From contig NC_068559.1 in assembly GCF_022201045.2 (NCBI RefSeq), positions 1,364,001 to 1,428,000 of the forward strand: a stretch of DNA of 64,000 bases. The letters run 5' to 3'. Shown one piece after another: positions 47,196 to 59,289 of the stretch. The first letter of the stretch is position 1, and each line of letters begins with the position of its first letter. The translations under genes were made by a program, and so were the position numbers. This DNA is from Citrus sinensis. Taxonomy: Eukaryota; Streptophyta; Magnoliopsida; Sapindales; Rutaceae. A model generated the notes under the pieces. The model searched no databases. It had not been told where the DNA came from and saw only the letters and a list, made by a program, of their open reading frames with translations.

Positions 47196-49259
47196 ATGAT
47201 GGATATGGCTCTCCCTCCATTCATGGGAAGCTCGAGCCTTTTGCCAACTGGAACTTTGCTGGAATCTTTGATTCATACATCCCATGAAATTTCTTCAATG
47301 GAAAATCTTCCTTCAGTACAAATGAGGAATGTTTCAACAATGATTAGGAGGATTAAGCTTCTTTACTCTTTGCTTGATGAAATTCAAGAAACCAAGTGTC
47401 CACTTCCTCCATCTTCAATCCTGTGTCTCACTGAGCTTTTTTCAGTGATTCGAAGAGTCAAGTTGTTGATCCAAGGGTGCAAAGATGGGAGTTCACTTTG
47501 GGGCCTTATGCAGATAGATTTAGTTTCGAATCAATTCTATGTGCTAGTGAAGGAGATGGGAAGGGCACTTGATATTTTACCTCTTAGCTTGCTTAATATA
47601 ACCACAGATGTAAGAGAGCAAGTTGAGCTTCTTCACCGGCAAGCAAAAAGGGCAGAGTTGTTTGTCGACGCAAAAGAGCTTCAAAGAAGAGACGATCTCT
47701 TGGAAATAATGACCTCCAATAATGAGAAGAATAGCAAGAACAAGGGATTCATTGATATGGGAAGATTGAAAGAAATTTTAAGCAGCATTGGGTTGACAAG
47801 TCCATTGGACTACGAAGAAGAAATTTCCAAGCTAGAGGCAGAAGCACAAAAGCAGGCAGGCACTGGTGGACTAATTGTTGTTTCGAATATAAACAACCTT
47901 ATATCCCTTGTTTCATTTTCCAAGTCAATCATTTTCACAAGTGGAGAAAATGAGAAGATCAAAGAAGACATCAAGCAGCGTTCCACATTGAACAGATATG
48001 ATCCGTCCTTGATTTCACAATCAGTGCTTCCTAATATTCCTGATGAATTCCGTTGCCCTATATCACTTGACTTGATGAGAGACCCAGTGATTGTAGCATC
48101 TGGGCACACATATGATAGAAATTCAATTGCTCAATGGATTAATTCAGGGCATCACACTTGTCCTAAGAGCGGACAAAGGCTAATTCACATGGCCCTTATA
48201 CCCAATTATACACTAAAGAGTCTACTGCATCAGTGGTGTCAGGATAACAATGTCCCGTTAGTTGAATCTGCATCATCATCTTCCACAGACTTGGAGAGAA
48301 GCAACAACAAGGGGAAGTTATGTGAGAATGCTATCGATCACATTTCTGCCATGAAAGCTGCCGCAGATGCTGTCAAAATGACAGCTGAATTTTTAGTGGG
48401 GAAACTAGCAATGGGGTCCCCCGAAATCCAGAGTCAGGCTGCTTATGAGCTGCGGTTACTTGCCAAAACCGGCATGGATAATCGTAGGATAATAGCTGAA
48501 GCGGGAGCTATTCCGTTTCTTGTAACCCTACTAAGTTCCCATGATCCAAGAATTCAGGAAAATGCCGTCACTGCTTTACTCAACCTTTCCATTTTTGACA
48601 ACAACAAGATTTTAATAATGGCAGCTGGTGCTATTGACAGCATAATAGAAGTTTTGCAATCAGGAAAAACCATGGAGGCAAGAGAGAATGCAGCCGCAAC
48701 AATCTTTAGCCTGTCCATGATAGATGATTGCAAAGTGATGATTGGAGGTCGTCCTAGAGCAATCCCAGCTTTAGTTGGGCTCCTGAGAGAAGGCACAACA
48801 GCTGGAAAAAAAGATGCTGCAACTGCACTTTTCAATTTAGCTGTATACAATGCTAACAAGGCCAGTGTTGTCGTGGCTGGAGCAGTTCCACTGCTTATAG
48901 AACTATTAATGGACGATAAGGCAGGCATAACGGATGATGCCCTGGCAGTGCTTGCTTTACTTCTTGGGTGCCGCGAAGGGCTGGAGGAGATAAGGAAATG
49001 TAGAGTGCTGGTGCCTCTTCTTATTGATCTCTTGAGATTTGGGTCTGCCAAAGGGAAAGAAAATTCGATAACTCTGCTGCTGGGGCTCTGCAAGGATGGG
49101 GGAGAGGAGGTTGCAAGACGTCTGTTAATAAATCCGAGGAGTATTCCTTCTCTTCAAAGCTTGACGACTGATGGGTCTTTGAAAGCTCGGAGAAAGGCTG
49201 ATGCACTCCTCAGATTACTCAACAGATGCTGCTCACAATCTCATAATCCTGTAGGATAA
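47196..49259 (+). CDS. Plant U-box E3 ubiquitin ligase with ARM repeats (PUB16/17/18/19 class)
   Basis: Intronless frame of 687 codons. Residues 1 to about 270 are helical, the U-box N-terminal (UND) type region (contains SMENLPSVQMRNVSTMIRRI). The U-box spans about 280-355: IPDEFRCPISLDLMRDPVIV, GHTYDR, IAQWINSGHHTCP and LIPNYTLKSLLHQWC, the E2-docking fold without zinc ligands. From about 415 to 680 there are armadillo repeats (for example AGAIPFLVTLLSSHDPRIQE, NAVTALLNLSIFDNNK, DAATALFNLAVYNANK) that would bind substrates. The length fits UND-PUB-ARM proteins, which act in ABA, drought and immune signalling. The exact PUB number is not assigned. Start: ATGATGGATATGG gives two adjacent Met codons. 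Confidence 0.93.
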   Translation: MMDMALPPFMGSSSLLPTGTLLESLIHTSHEISSMENLPSVQMRNVSTMIRRIKLLYSLLDEIQETKCPLPPSSILCLTELFSVIRRVKLLIQGCKDGSSLWGLMQIDLVSNQFYVLVKEMGRALDILPLSLLNITTDVREQVELLHRQAKRAELFVDAKELQRRDDLLEIMTSNNEKNSKNKGFIDMGRLKEILSSIGLTSPLDYEEEISKLEAEAQKQAGTGGLIVVSNINNLISLVSFSKSIIFTSGENEKIKEDIKQRSTLNRYDPSLISQSVLPNIPDEFRCPISLDLMRDPVIVASGHTYDRNSIAQWINSGHHTCPKSGQRLIHMALIPNYTLKSLLHQWCQDNNVPLVESASSSSTDLERSNNKGKLCENAIDHISAMKAAADAVKMTAEFLVGKLAMGSPEIQSQAAYELRLLAKTGMDNRRIIAEAGAIPFLVTLLSSHDPRIQENAVTALLNLSIFDNNKILIMAAGAIDSIIEVLQSGKTMEARENAAATIFSLSMIDDCKVMIGGRPRAIPALVGLLREGTTAGKKDAATALFNLAVYNANKASVVVAGAVPLLIELLMDDKAGITDDALAVLALLLGCREGLEEIRKCRVLVPLLIDLLRFGSAKGKENSITLLLGLCKDGGEEVARRLLINPRSIPSLQSLTTDGSLKARRKADALLRLLNRCCSQSHNPVG

Positions 49260-49814
49260 CCACTATCAGAAAAACTATGAAGAAGTGTAAATTTGTCAAT
49301 TTCACAAGCATCATACGGGGTGTTCAACTGTTACTGTAATTGAGTTGAATCTTGAATATTTGCTGCTTCATTTGGTGAATTCTCTCACTATTTACAATAG
49401 CTTCTCTGTAGCGGAACTTTGCACCATAACCAAGAATTTGCCAAACAAGGACATTCACAAATATGCAATGGCCTTACTAGCAAATCAAACTTATAATAGA
49501 AGAGGAGAGGGATGGTGAAGAGAGTGAGCTATCAAACATATACTTTCATTTCTTGAACTCTTACAGTGTTTTTACAAATATATTACACAACCAACTGTAA
49601 GAAGAAAAATAAAAAAGATGATACATCAGTGGTAGCCAGGACCTTAAAATTTTTACAGAAATATACCCCATATTATTGTGAAATGACCTGGTTAAATACG
49701 GTTAAACTTATGTTCAACCAATCAGGACTAAACATTTGACTTGATGACGATAACCTCTGAGAAATTTTGTGAACCATAATTCACGTAAAGCAGAGGTGAG
49801 GATCTTTCAGCATT
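49260..49814. other. Convergent intergenic region
   Basis: The 3' ends of the U-box gene (plus) and UGP3 (minus) face each other across 555 bp, which must hold both 3' UTRs. No other signal seen. Confidence 0.6.
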
Positions 49815-52800
49815 TTACAACTCCACCAACTCAAGGACGATATGGGAGCCGTTTATCTTATAGTTCCAGTGCCAGCTTCCAGTATCCATCATATTCTGTT
49901 CAATAGGATCTAATTGGACCACTAAGCCTGAATTGAAATTAAAATGTAAAGTCATTTTCACTGGGATGTTCAATGATCCAACACTATATGGGAATTATTT
50001 GATGAATATAGTATTACACAAAAAGTAATAAAAAACCTGAATTTCCTGAAGTAATCTTCAATTTGTGGCCATCGGGGACTTCAAAGACATGATTGCCCTG
50101 CACAAGAACAAAAAGGAACCAAGTAAATGCATTATTCAATGGATGATTAACATTTGCGGCATTTGTTATATAAAAAACCAGTATGCATGCACACTTCTTA
50201 GAACGAAAATTGTTGCATTCCTCATTTAAAGATTATGTTAGGGCCTCTCCAAGAAGGTCCTACTTATCAGGCAGACAAATAATAGTAATGTGTATAAGTT
50301 ATCCCATGCTTTATATTAGCCTGTATCATGTGAATCTAACCTGTAGAGTAACATCGCTAGCCTCAAATTCAGCATTTCCATGCAGGATGACCTTCAATGC
50401 CTCAAACCGCTGCACATCATGCTTCCAGTATGTATTGTCTCCACAATCCCAGTCAATTCCTTTATTCAGTACTTTGACATTATTTAATTTACATCTTCCA
50501 CACCTAGATAAATTAACTCACATATGAACACACAAAATATCGGTGATTGTTATAGAAAATTCTACGTGAGAGAACAAGATATCCTACCTGTATCCATACT
50601 GTAATATCGATTCACCATTGTCAGCAATCCTAGTTGAGCCCATCACATTTTCAGCCACAATGATAAGACTGCCGTCAAGCTGAAAAAGAGAACACAGATT
50701 AGCATAAATAGGAATGATCTGTCATCACTTAATTCAACAACTAAGCAGAAGGGTATAACCTGAACATTCCTCCACAAAAACTCTGCAACCTCTATTTGTA
50801 ACTCTGAGCCCTTAGAAACAGAACCTCCTTTAAACTGAAAAAAGGAAGACAATGATATTACACATGTAACCAGTGATTAAACTAAAATTACCACAAAAAA
50901 CTACAAACACAAAGGGAGAACAAGGAATGCTTTTCAAGAGAGGACATTTACATATAGGGCTTACAAGCTGCATAACAGCAAAAACTTTGTAGAATGCAAG
51001 ACCAAGAGCCTTAAACATTGGGCAAGTGGGTGGACTAGATATTGAAGATATAAAATGAAATACCATTCACCAAGTAAAGCAGGAAAATTTTATAGACTGG
51101 TGATAGGTTTTGAAACAGCCACAATAAATTTACCTTCTGTCTTGTGACCTCCCAAAGTAGGCCAAGGGCAGGATGGAGAAGGATAAGATATGGAGGTCCA
51201 TCATCAATGTATTTGTCATTACCTTCAATCTTCACAATGTGAGAAAATACTGTCATTTAATATAACTTCAAGAAGATATTATACCAGCAAACTTCCAGAG
51301 TCTGCATCAACTGGGATAATGCATCAAGTTAGGGAGATTAAAGAGGATATATACCTCTGGTAATTTAATATGACATTGGCACAGGATATCATAGGCATTC
51401 CGCAAGATATCCAAAAACGAACCGTCTGGAGTCTGCAGAAGAGCTGACTTAATCAAAATCAGATACACTGAATTTTATGTCACACTACAAGGTTCAACAT
51501 TTTGTTCATCACAATTGACCTATAGGCCCTCACCCTCTGGTGGAGGCACCTTGTGAAGGTGTTGGAATCATAGCTTTTTCCAGCAGTCCCATTACAACAG
51601 TTTCGAACATTCAAGCACTAAAAGTTCATGGTAAGGAGCAAATGTGCTCCGCAAAACTTAAAAATAATCTTAATGCTAAGAAAAGAAATAACAGGTTCAT
51701 TTTCAAAATGAAGGAGCTTAGAAAAATGAAAACTATACTGTGATGAATTAAAAAGGTTAAAAGACAACAAACGCATGGTATGTACTACACAAATTATTGA
51801 CCTATATAATTAGTATTTGACCAATAAAAGGTCCAACTTTAAATCAAGTCCCATTCACCATGAATAACAGAAGACAATATCAGAAAAGCTATAACCTGGT
51901 GTAGAGACATGTCTGCACGTTTTCTCTTCTTCTTTGCAGATGATGTCACCCTTCTTCGTTCATTGTAGACCATAAATGTATCAAGATCATCTGTAGACAT
52001 AAATATCCAGGATGGATTATTTAGTGAAACAAAAGCAAAAGTTGAATAAGATAATTGGAAAATTCAACGTGAAAATATGAATGCATAAAGATCATCTGTA
52101 GACATAAATATCCAAGATGGATCATTTAGTGAAACAACAGCAAAAAAAAAAAAAAGATAATTGGGAAATTCAACATGAAAATATGAATAGTCTTATACCT
52201 TCCACACCCTTATAACATCTAGATGAATATGTATTCAGAAAATTGTCTGCAATATTTTGCATTGTGCACTCCAGCCTTCCACCAGGGACACTACAAGCGA
52301 AAAGACATAAGCACTTGCTGTAACACATCATAACTGTCAACTGATAATATAGCTATATTTAATTACCCAAGGGTATAGTATTTAAAAAAATATATGTTAC
52401 AACAGGAGTTTTCGCAGAGCTCTAAAGAACTCACACCCATTCAACATTCACCAAACAAAGAAATAGTACCCCATCTACTAATTCAAACCACATATCAACA
52501 GAAAACCAAATCTAACTAGATCATGGTATTGGCAAAATGAACAGTTTATACAAAGATAAATGTCATATTGACCTTTAGATTAAGAAAAATCATCAAAATA
52601 AATTTGGATTTGACAATTCATTCAAATTTAATGTGTTTAAAATATTCTCAATCTTTCCATGGTAGTCAAAATCACATCAAATAATTGAAGACACGTGTTT
52701 TAAGTTACATTGACAAGGAAAACCAAAATCTTGAGGACACACATTTTAAATGAAACTGACAAGGAAAACAACACAAATACGTCTAAAAATATAAAGAAAG

Positions 52801-55800
52801 AAAATCCAGCCAAATGTTGTTCAACAAATAATGTACCTGTGAGTCTCTCCAAAATTATCCATATACACAATTGGCTTCTTTGTATTTAGCACCATTCCTG
52901 GTAAGCTTCTTTCATTTTTGCTTGAACCAACTAACTCTGCAGAAGCCAAATCTACATATAGGATATTTGTATTGGCAGGGAAATCCGTCCGCAAGCTTAA
53001 ACATAACAAACAAAATTTAAATAGATCATTTTTCAACCTCGAGCTTTAAAAACTAAAACAAAGGAAACTGAAAGATATTAGATCTAACTACCAGGATCTG
53101 GAGCAAGATGGCGTGAATAGAAAACAATAGAGATAAAAAGGGGAAAAAATTCGTACTCAAGGACAGCATAAAACCACAAAAGACGAGCATATAAACTCAT
53201 ATAAAAGAACACATATTAATTGGAGAAGACTCGTCTAGCAAATCACTTAATATATCCTAAACCTGTGATAGCAGAAAAATATGTGAGTAATTGAAAATTA
53301 TCAGATCCTCAAGAGTATTCTTTACAAAAAAATCCCTACGCTCCAAACGACACCTCATGTGAAAGTAAAATCACTAACCCCAATGAATATCTGAGCAATT
53401 GTTAAAATTCCATGAGGCTTGAAAAATCCTACGAGCAATTAGATATTCTGTGTTGCAAAACTTTAAATCATGTTGCTTTACAATTTAGAGTATGCAAAAA
53501 AATAACATGTGAATAGTAAGCACAAGCAGTCATCTTGATTAAATTAATTTACGGCATGAAAAACATTGAGACATATCAAATAAAAAATACATCTAACACT
53601 GCAAGCAAGAAATGGCAGCATACCCATTCGAAGAAAAAGGTCCACGTGTGATTCCAAACTTATCAAACTCAGTGTACTCAATGCAGGATAAACCATATGC
53701 CCACTTGCCATCAAGATTCTTTTTCTCAATTAAGACATTTATTCCTTCCGTAGCCCCTGAGCTCCTCTTGCAGGACGCAAACCCCAGTTTCTGTAATACT
53801 TCAAATTAGCTATGAGAATACAAGCAAGGTACAGATCAAGGACTCAAATTTCTCATTTACTTTCTGTTTCATGATCCGCTGAAATGACTAAGAGTTTTCC
53901 CAGACATGTACAAAGCCATAAAGAGAAGGATTTTGTAATCACAAGATGATATAAAAATACCTTTCCATGATGTAACCCAATCCCTGCCAATGCCAAAAGT
54001 GTCAAATCTGTTGCAGCCACAACATTACTGCGTACCCACCAAGTCCACGTCAAGTCCAAAGATTAGCAATTCAAGAAAGTTAAAAACATTCAATATACTA
54101 GATATAGCCAACCTGACTTGGCGGACAGTTGCACCTTTTCTCCCATTATCATGAAACCATTTGAAGATTCCTTTGTCGTGAGCAAGTTTCCATATAGCAC
54201 CATGACCACCTGGTTTGCATACAGGAGCAAACGGTCTCATGACCAGCCATTGCCCATCCTCCGCATCAACAGCAGGAACGAGAGGCTGGCAATTCATACA
54301 TCATAAATGTTAAATAAGCAATATTCATTAAAGGACATTATTTTAAAGAAATTCTATTTTAGAGATATAATCATAGCTTTTCCTTCTGAAAACCTGTTCA
54401 AAAAGTTGGAAACTTGATTGACCTCTTCCAAACCATCTAAGTCTTTCACATAGAGAAGTGATACGTTCGTGGTTGTTCTTCGCTGAACTTGTCATGATGG
54501 CAACAGGTGTTATACACTGTTTTCCATACAGCTTGAAGTACAAAAATTCTCTGGCCTTGCAATTTTGAAATAAATGTTATTAGTAAAAACAGAGTTTCAA
54601 CAGCATAAAAAGAAAATTTTCAGGCTTGAAGAGCAAAGATTTTATACCTGAAGATCTCTAATAAGACCTTCCAATAATGTCCTTCCACAATAAGGAAGCA
54701 TTGCAGCAGGAAGACATTCACCCGTTTCGTGATCAACAAGACCAAGTCTATCGGCAGAGCCTCCGAGAGGGTAAATTTCTCCTAGCTCTGGCAGACCCTA
54801 AGAAGAAATAACTTCTTATTATTCAAGAAACAAAAGATGATATCCTTTCAGTCAACATAAACAAACAAACTTTAGCCACAAACCTCAATTCCCCATAGAG
54901 CTGCTTGAGCCGCATACTCCGTGTTCTGAGAAAGATCAAGCCCACTAGGAACATGAATTTCCAAAAATTGGCATTCCATTGATTCATGTACATGCTGTGA
55001 TTTTGTAGTCTTCCTTTCAAATTTTGATTGAGCAAGAAGCTCCAGCACCTCCACCTGATATCTGTAGCATGTCATTTACATTACATTCACAAGGAAGTTG
55101 AAATGAATGTTTGAATAAATAGAATAATTGCAATTTATTTTTTTTGGGAGGAGGGGGGGGGGGGGGGAGGGGGGGGATTTAACTAACCCAATAATGCCAC
55201 CAACGCAATCATAAAACTGCTCAATTTCAGCCAAAGTCTTCAGCAACTTATTCAAGTCTTTAACTTGCTCAATTTCCAAAACGGCATCTTTTGCTTCACT
55301 ATTTCTGCCATTAACGTCCAATCTGTCAATGAATTCCACCAATGCGTAAAGCGCGCTTTTAATATCACTCCTCGCTTCGCTCTCTACATATTCAGGCTCC
55401 AAATTCAGCACGTGCTCTTGCCCCGCAGCAATTACGCACTTTATTAAAAACAACTGGTCTAAATTCAGGGAAGCCAAAACCCTAGCGAAGTAGTTGCTAT
55501 GTTTATCGTTAAAGAAGTTTTTAAGGCGGGAATCGGAGTCGAGAACTGAGAGCTTGTGGCTTAGAGATTGCGAAACGGCGAGTCTCGAGCGGAGTTTCTT
55601 AAGGCGGGAGATTTCTTGGTGGAAATTGAAGTCAGGTGGGGGTGGCGCGTACTCTACAGGCGCGGTAGAGACGCGCGTGATACTTTGGTGTTGTTGCGAC
55701 GAGGAGGAGGAGGACGAGGCGGCAGAGTATGAAGAAGAAAAGGAAAGGAGAGGTTTTCTTTTGAAGTGGAGAGAATGTAAGGAGTGAAACGGTGTAGTTT

Positions 55801-55873
55801 TGGAAGTGAAGGAGAAGAGCAAGCGGTGCCGATGGTGGTTGTTTTGATGAAGAATTGGGGTCGTGGAAGACAT
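49815..55873 (-). CDS. UGP3: UTP-glucose-1-phosphate uridylyltransferase 3, plastid (17 exons)
   Basis: Exons, in transcript order: 55873-55188, 55061-54884, 54797-54648, 54555-54394, 54285-54113, 54027-53961, 53790-53624, 52995-52837, 52290-52199, 51990-51896, 51432-51355, 51229-51134, 50834-50760, 50679-50588, 50503-50341, 50097-50037, 49927-49815. All introns are GT-AG and phases join to 868 codons plus stop, close to Arabidopsis UGP3 (about 880). Residues 1 to about 65 are Ser/Arg-rich, a plastid transit peptide. The nucleotidyltransferase core includes [12 protein letters not shown] (about 297-308) and KPGGHGA (416-422). The C-terminus ([19 protein letters not shown] onward) is the beta-helical part. 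UGP3 makes UDP-glucose in the stroma for SQD1 and sulfolipid synthesis. Introns 1 and 9 carry a poly-C tract and a duplicated acceptor. Confidence 0.93.
51985..52194. repeat. 105-bp tandem duplication across a UGP3 splice acceptor
   Basis: GATCATCTGTAGACATAAAT occurs at 51985 and 52090 and both copies stay similar for about 100 bp. The functional acceptor of exon 10 (ends at 51991, exon from 51990) and the first exon bases lie in the lower copy. The upper copy, inside intron 9, repeats them as a decoy. Confidence 0.9.
55146..55176. repeat. Poly-G tract in UGP3 intron 1
   Basis: G runs broken by two A residues, directly downstream of the exon 1 donor. On the gene strand it is a poly-C polypyrimidine tract. 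Confidence 0.85.
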
Positions 55874-56945
55874 TTTCTTTTAGTGAGAGGAGGAGAAGAA
55901 GAAGAGGGGGGGGGGGGGGAGGGGGGGGGGGGTTGGGTTTAAGAAGGAAAATAAAATAAGATACAAACAAATTAAAAATGAAAAATGGAGGGATAAGACA
56001 AGATGCTGGAAGGATATACCGAGGCTGAACAGATGGACTTAAAAGAGAGAGAGAGACGACAAGAAAAAGAGAGGGAGATTTTTTTTTTTTTTTACCCGCT
56101 TTTAACTGTCAAAGAGTCCACACAACTGTGTGTTCCGTTTGTTGTTAGGGTGCGTTGTTGTGCTAGAAGAGAATTTGGAACCTGATCTCTGGTGTTTTGT
56201 TTTCGGGCTAGGATTGGTCGGCTGCGTGTCGTGTATGCTGACTTGGCATGCTACTGGGGGATTGTTCGTTAGTGTCAAAACAGTCATTATTTGGGCCAGC
56301 GACTTCATGGGAGCACTTGGTCTAACGGGCTCGATTGGGCCAGATTCATATTGGGCAAAACAAAATTCAGTTTTGAATAAATTTTATCGGAGTGGTGCCA
56401 TACTAGGATCAATTGTTACCCAGTTGAAATTATACAGAAAATAATTATCTTGCTGTGTCATCAGAAACGCTGAAAAGACCCAATGTTCGTATTTTAATTG
56501 CAAAGAGAACATTCATTATCTTGCACAATCTTTCGTTCCGCTACAAAAATGGTATAGTGTTTTTGGTTCCGCCCTACACTATCACATCATCAGCTATGAA
56601 ACTTGAACAAAAACAATCCTACTGTTAGTTTAAAAACTACAATTTTGTCCAAAAATACCCAGCATAGAACCTAACATAGAAGCTAACCTAACACATATGT
56701 ACCTTTCCTGGTAAAATCAACAAAATCAGGGAATGTTTTAAATCTAGTAAATCAGAAATGCTTTGATCGGGAAGTTAAATCAGATGCTTTGATCGGGAAG
56801 TTTTAGGCTTGAAATGCGTTAACCCTGAGGGCAGTTTAATAAAATAAGAAGCCAACCATATTCACTTTCTAAGTTGATGACTTACTGGACTATACAGGTT
56901 TCTGCATTTTAAAGTTTCAAGATTCCTGCTAACTGATCTTCCAGA
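55874..56945. other. Intergenic between UGP3 and SNAP43
   Basis: About 1.07 kb holding the UGP3 promoter and leader and the SNAP43 3' UTR; both genes read leftward. The plus frame 56130-56444 is Gly/Val/Leu-rich but shows no domain and is not called. Confidence 0.5.
55906..55932. repeat. Poly-G tract upstream of the UGP3 start
   Basis: G14-A-G12, 33 bp upstream of the UGP3 start codon, so probably a poly-C tract in the 5' leader. Confidence 0.85.
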
Positions 56946-59289
56946 CTAAGCCTGAAATAGTAGCTGTTCCAATTCTTGTCCAAACTCCTCATCACCACCT
57001 TGCTCATCATCCTTCACTTGCAGCTGTCTCTGTTCTGCTGCTGGCGGCTGCTGGTCCATTCGAGTTTGTTGATAAAACAATTCTCTTTGTACATTCCAGT
57101 TCTCAGTGATCTTCTCCACTACGTCTCCCATCAATTCCTGATCATCTACTATATGCTTAACATTTTGAACATCCACCACCTCACTAGCCTCTTTAACAAG
57201 AAATTAATTTGAAACAAAGATATAAGGATATTGTTAGATGATTGACAAAATAGAAAGATAAATAACAGAATTTGCAATGCCAATATTCAGGCAGTGAAAG
57301 TGAAACCATTCTGATGTGATTGGGGAGCAAGTGCAGGGCAAGAGAAAGTCAGAAATCATGCCTTAACAGTAAATATTTATGTTGAAGGCTGCACTAGGTG
57401 TTGGTGATTTCCTGAACTACGTTGACAATAATCAGATTAATTATGAATCATCATATTCATCCATGCACACAATTCGTAAACAAATGTTAATAAATCTTGG
57501 TTTCCAAGTATTTTATTTCTTCCTCTAAAGAAGAGGTCAGAGATAATTGTCACAAGATTCCAAAACTGGAAAACAATAGAATGTCTAATTTCATGGTATT
57601 AACATATAGCATGCATTTGCATATCATCTGTCCAGACGTTTTGTAACTGCCACCTAGGAAATAAACAAAAGAAAAAGCAAGAAAGAAATTTACCTTGAAT
57701 GGCTTGTTTCTTAGCCTCTGCATATTCTGTTGACATTTTCTGGAGCACATTGAGATCAACTTCCATGCCCTAGTTTGAGGGTCACAAGAATGGATATCAA
57801 CTATAGTTTTACTGTCAGAGTACATAAAAATTTTCCCAAGAGTGCCATAGACTTCCATTCATGAGGAGTTATTTAACTTACCAAGTCCATGTGGATAAAG
57901 TGCTCAATTCGAGTGCTGGCAAATAATCTGTAAGTCAAAGGAAGCAAATCGCAAGGAGTTAGTAAAGTCAATTTACAAAATGATAACATATATATAATCA
58001 ATATTTTGACACATACTTCTCATATGCAACAGAAGGTTATATAAATTTAAAATTAATATTTTGACACGTACTTCTCATATGCAACTTGTACACGAGCATT
58101 TTGCAAGCCAGTGAGCTGGTTCACTGTCTCAGTAATGGAGCTTTCATTTAAGTCTACAAATCCAAATAGAAAATTTTTCTTTTCTAGCATCCTTTTCACT
58201 AGAGCAGGTACAACTCTTATATCCTTATTTTTTGCCTCAACAACAAGCTCTTTAAGCTTCTTCAACTCTCCTGTTAGTTAAATAGAAATAAGAGAAGAAT
58301 AAAAACCGAGAGAAGTATGCACTAATCATCATGCCAAATTACATCACGCTATCCTAATCATCCCTCATAATCATTTGACACCTATTACATGTAAATAACA
58401 AATAGGTAGTATAGGACTAATTTGTGTTTCATCTAACCAAAATTCACATTTATAATTTACATTTAACTTGTCAAACAAAAGGCATAAGAATGCCACAATC
58501 TATTTCCCAAACAAGTCAGCTTAATACTGTGCTATGGTACACTGGCATCATCAAAATAGAGTTAATTAAAATATCAAGCTTGGATTGAAAATGTACCTAA
58601 AGAGATGTAGATATGAAATGGGGGTTTAAATGGTTGAGTCTCATATAGGCAATAAAGGCAATATAATCCACCTAGTCTGCGTGATAAAGAATCATTACTG
58701 ACCATGTGACCTGCATATGAGGAGAAGAGATTAGGGCTGGCGGAGACAGAAAATAAAATTAATCGAGAACGGGAATTTCAACTCTCAAAAGATTTTTAAA
58801 ACTTCATAATAATGCTTACAATAGTATCATGTTTAGGGCACAATTTTCAGAGTTCTCAATTAATAGGTGCATATAGTAAGATCACAAAACATCTAAACCT
58901 GTAGGATGTGGAGCTGCAAGAAAGGAAGAGCAATATATAATACATTCAAGTAACAAAATTTAACTGCAGATAAGACACATCACAAAGATTTAAAGAATCA
59001 AAATATAACAAAGCTTACGAGTTGTATGGGCGTACAAAGATTGCATGAAAAAGGATAAATTGGTAGAAGGGCTTGCTTCATAAATGTATGTGAACTTTCT
59101 GGACAGCCACACTCTCTTCATATCAGCCAAAGTTCTCAATTCGTCCTGTGAGTCACAAAAAATCCCAAATATTAGAACAATTATAGTCTCTTAAAGAAGA
59201 AAAATAATAAAAAAATAAAAAATTAAAGGCACCTGAGCAAATTCATCTATGAGCTCATCAATGTCCTGCTTAAACGGAGAAAGATCCAT
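56946..59289 (-). CDS. SNAP43: snRNA-activating protein complex subunit SNAP43 (SNAPC1), 7 exons
   Basis: Exons in transcript order: 59289-59233, 59145-59019, 58710-58597, 58270-58072, 57927-57882, 57769-57694, 57190-56946. All introns are GT-AG and phases join to 287 codons plus stop. The start is MDLSPFKQDIDELIDEFAQ. Characteristic SNAP43 blocks follow: LADMKRVWLSRKFTYIYEAS, SLSRRLGGLYCLYCLYETQP, FKPPFHIYISLGELKKLKEL and LFGFVDLNESSITETVNQL. The tail is Gln/Glu-rich. SNAPc binds the upstream sequence element of snRNA promoters and recruits Pol II or Pol III in the nucleus. The protein is shorter than human SNAPC1 but usual for plants. Intron 4 contains a duplicated donor site. Confidence 0.9.
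58002..58098. repeat. 55-bp tandem duplication across a SNAP43 splice donor
   Basis: ATATTTTGACAC(A/G)TACTTCTC followed by ATATGCAAC occurs twice, 55 bp apart. The right copy contains the 3' end of exon 4 and its donor (exon ends at 58072). The left copy repeats the same exon tail and GTATGT-type donor inside intron 4. Confidence 0.85.

Noticed and set aside
48554-49093. 179-codon minus-strand frame inside the U-box gene
   Set aside because: Antisense shadow of the ARM repeats, with no domain of its own.
56130-56444. Plus frame upstream of UGP3 with hydrophobic start
   Set aside because: No domain or conserved signal peptide architecture recognised, and it lies in the short spacer between two minus-strand genes.
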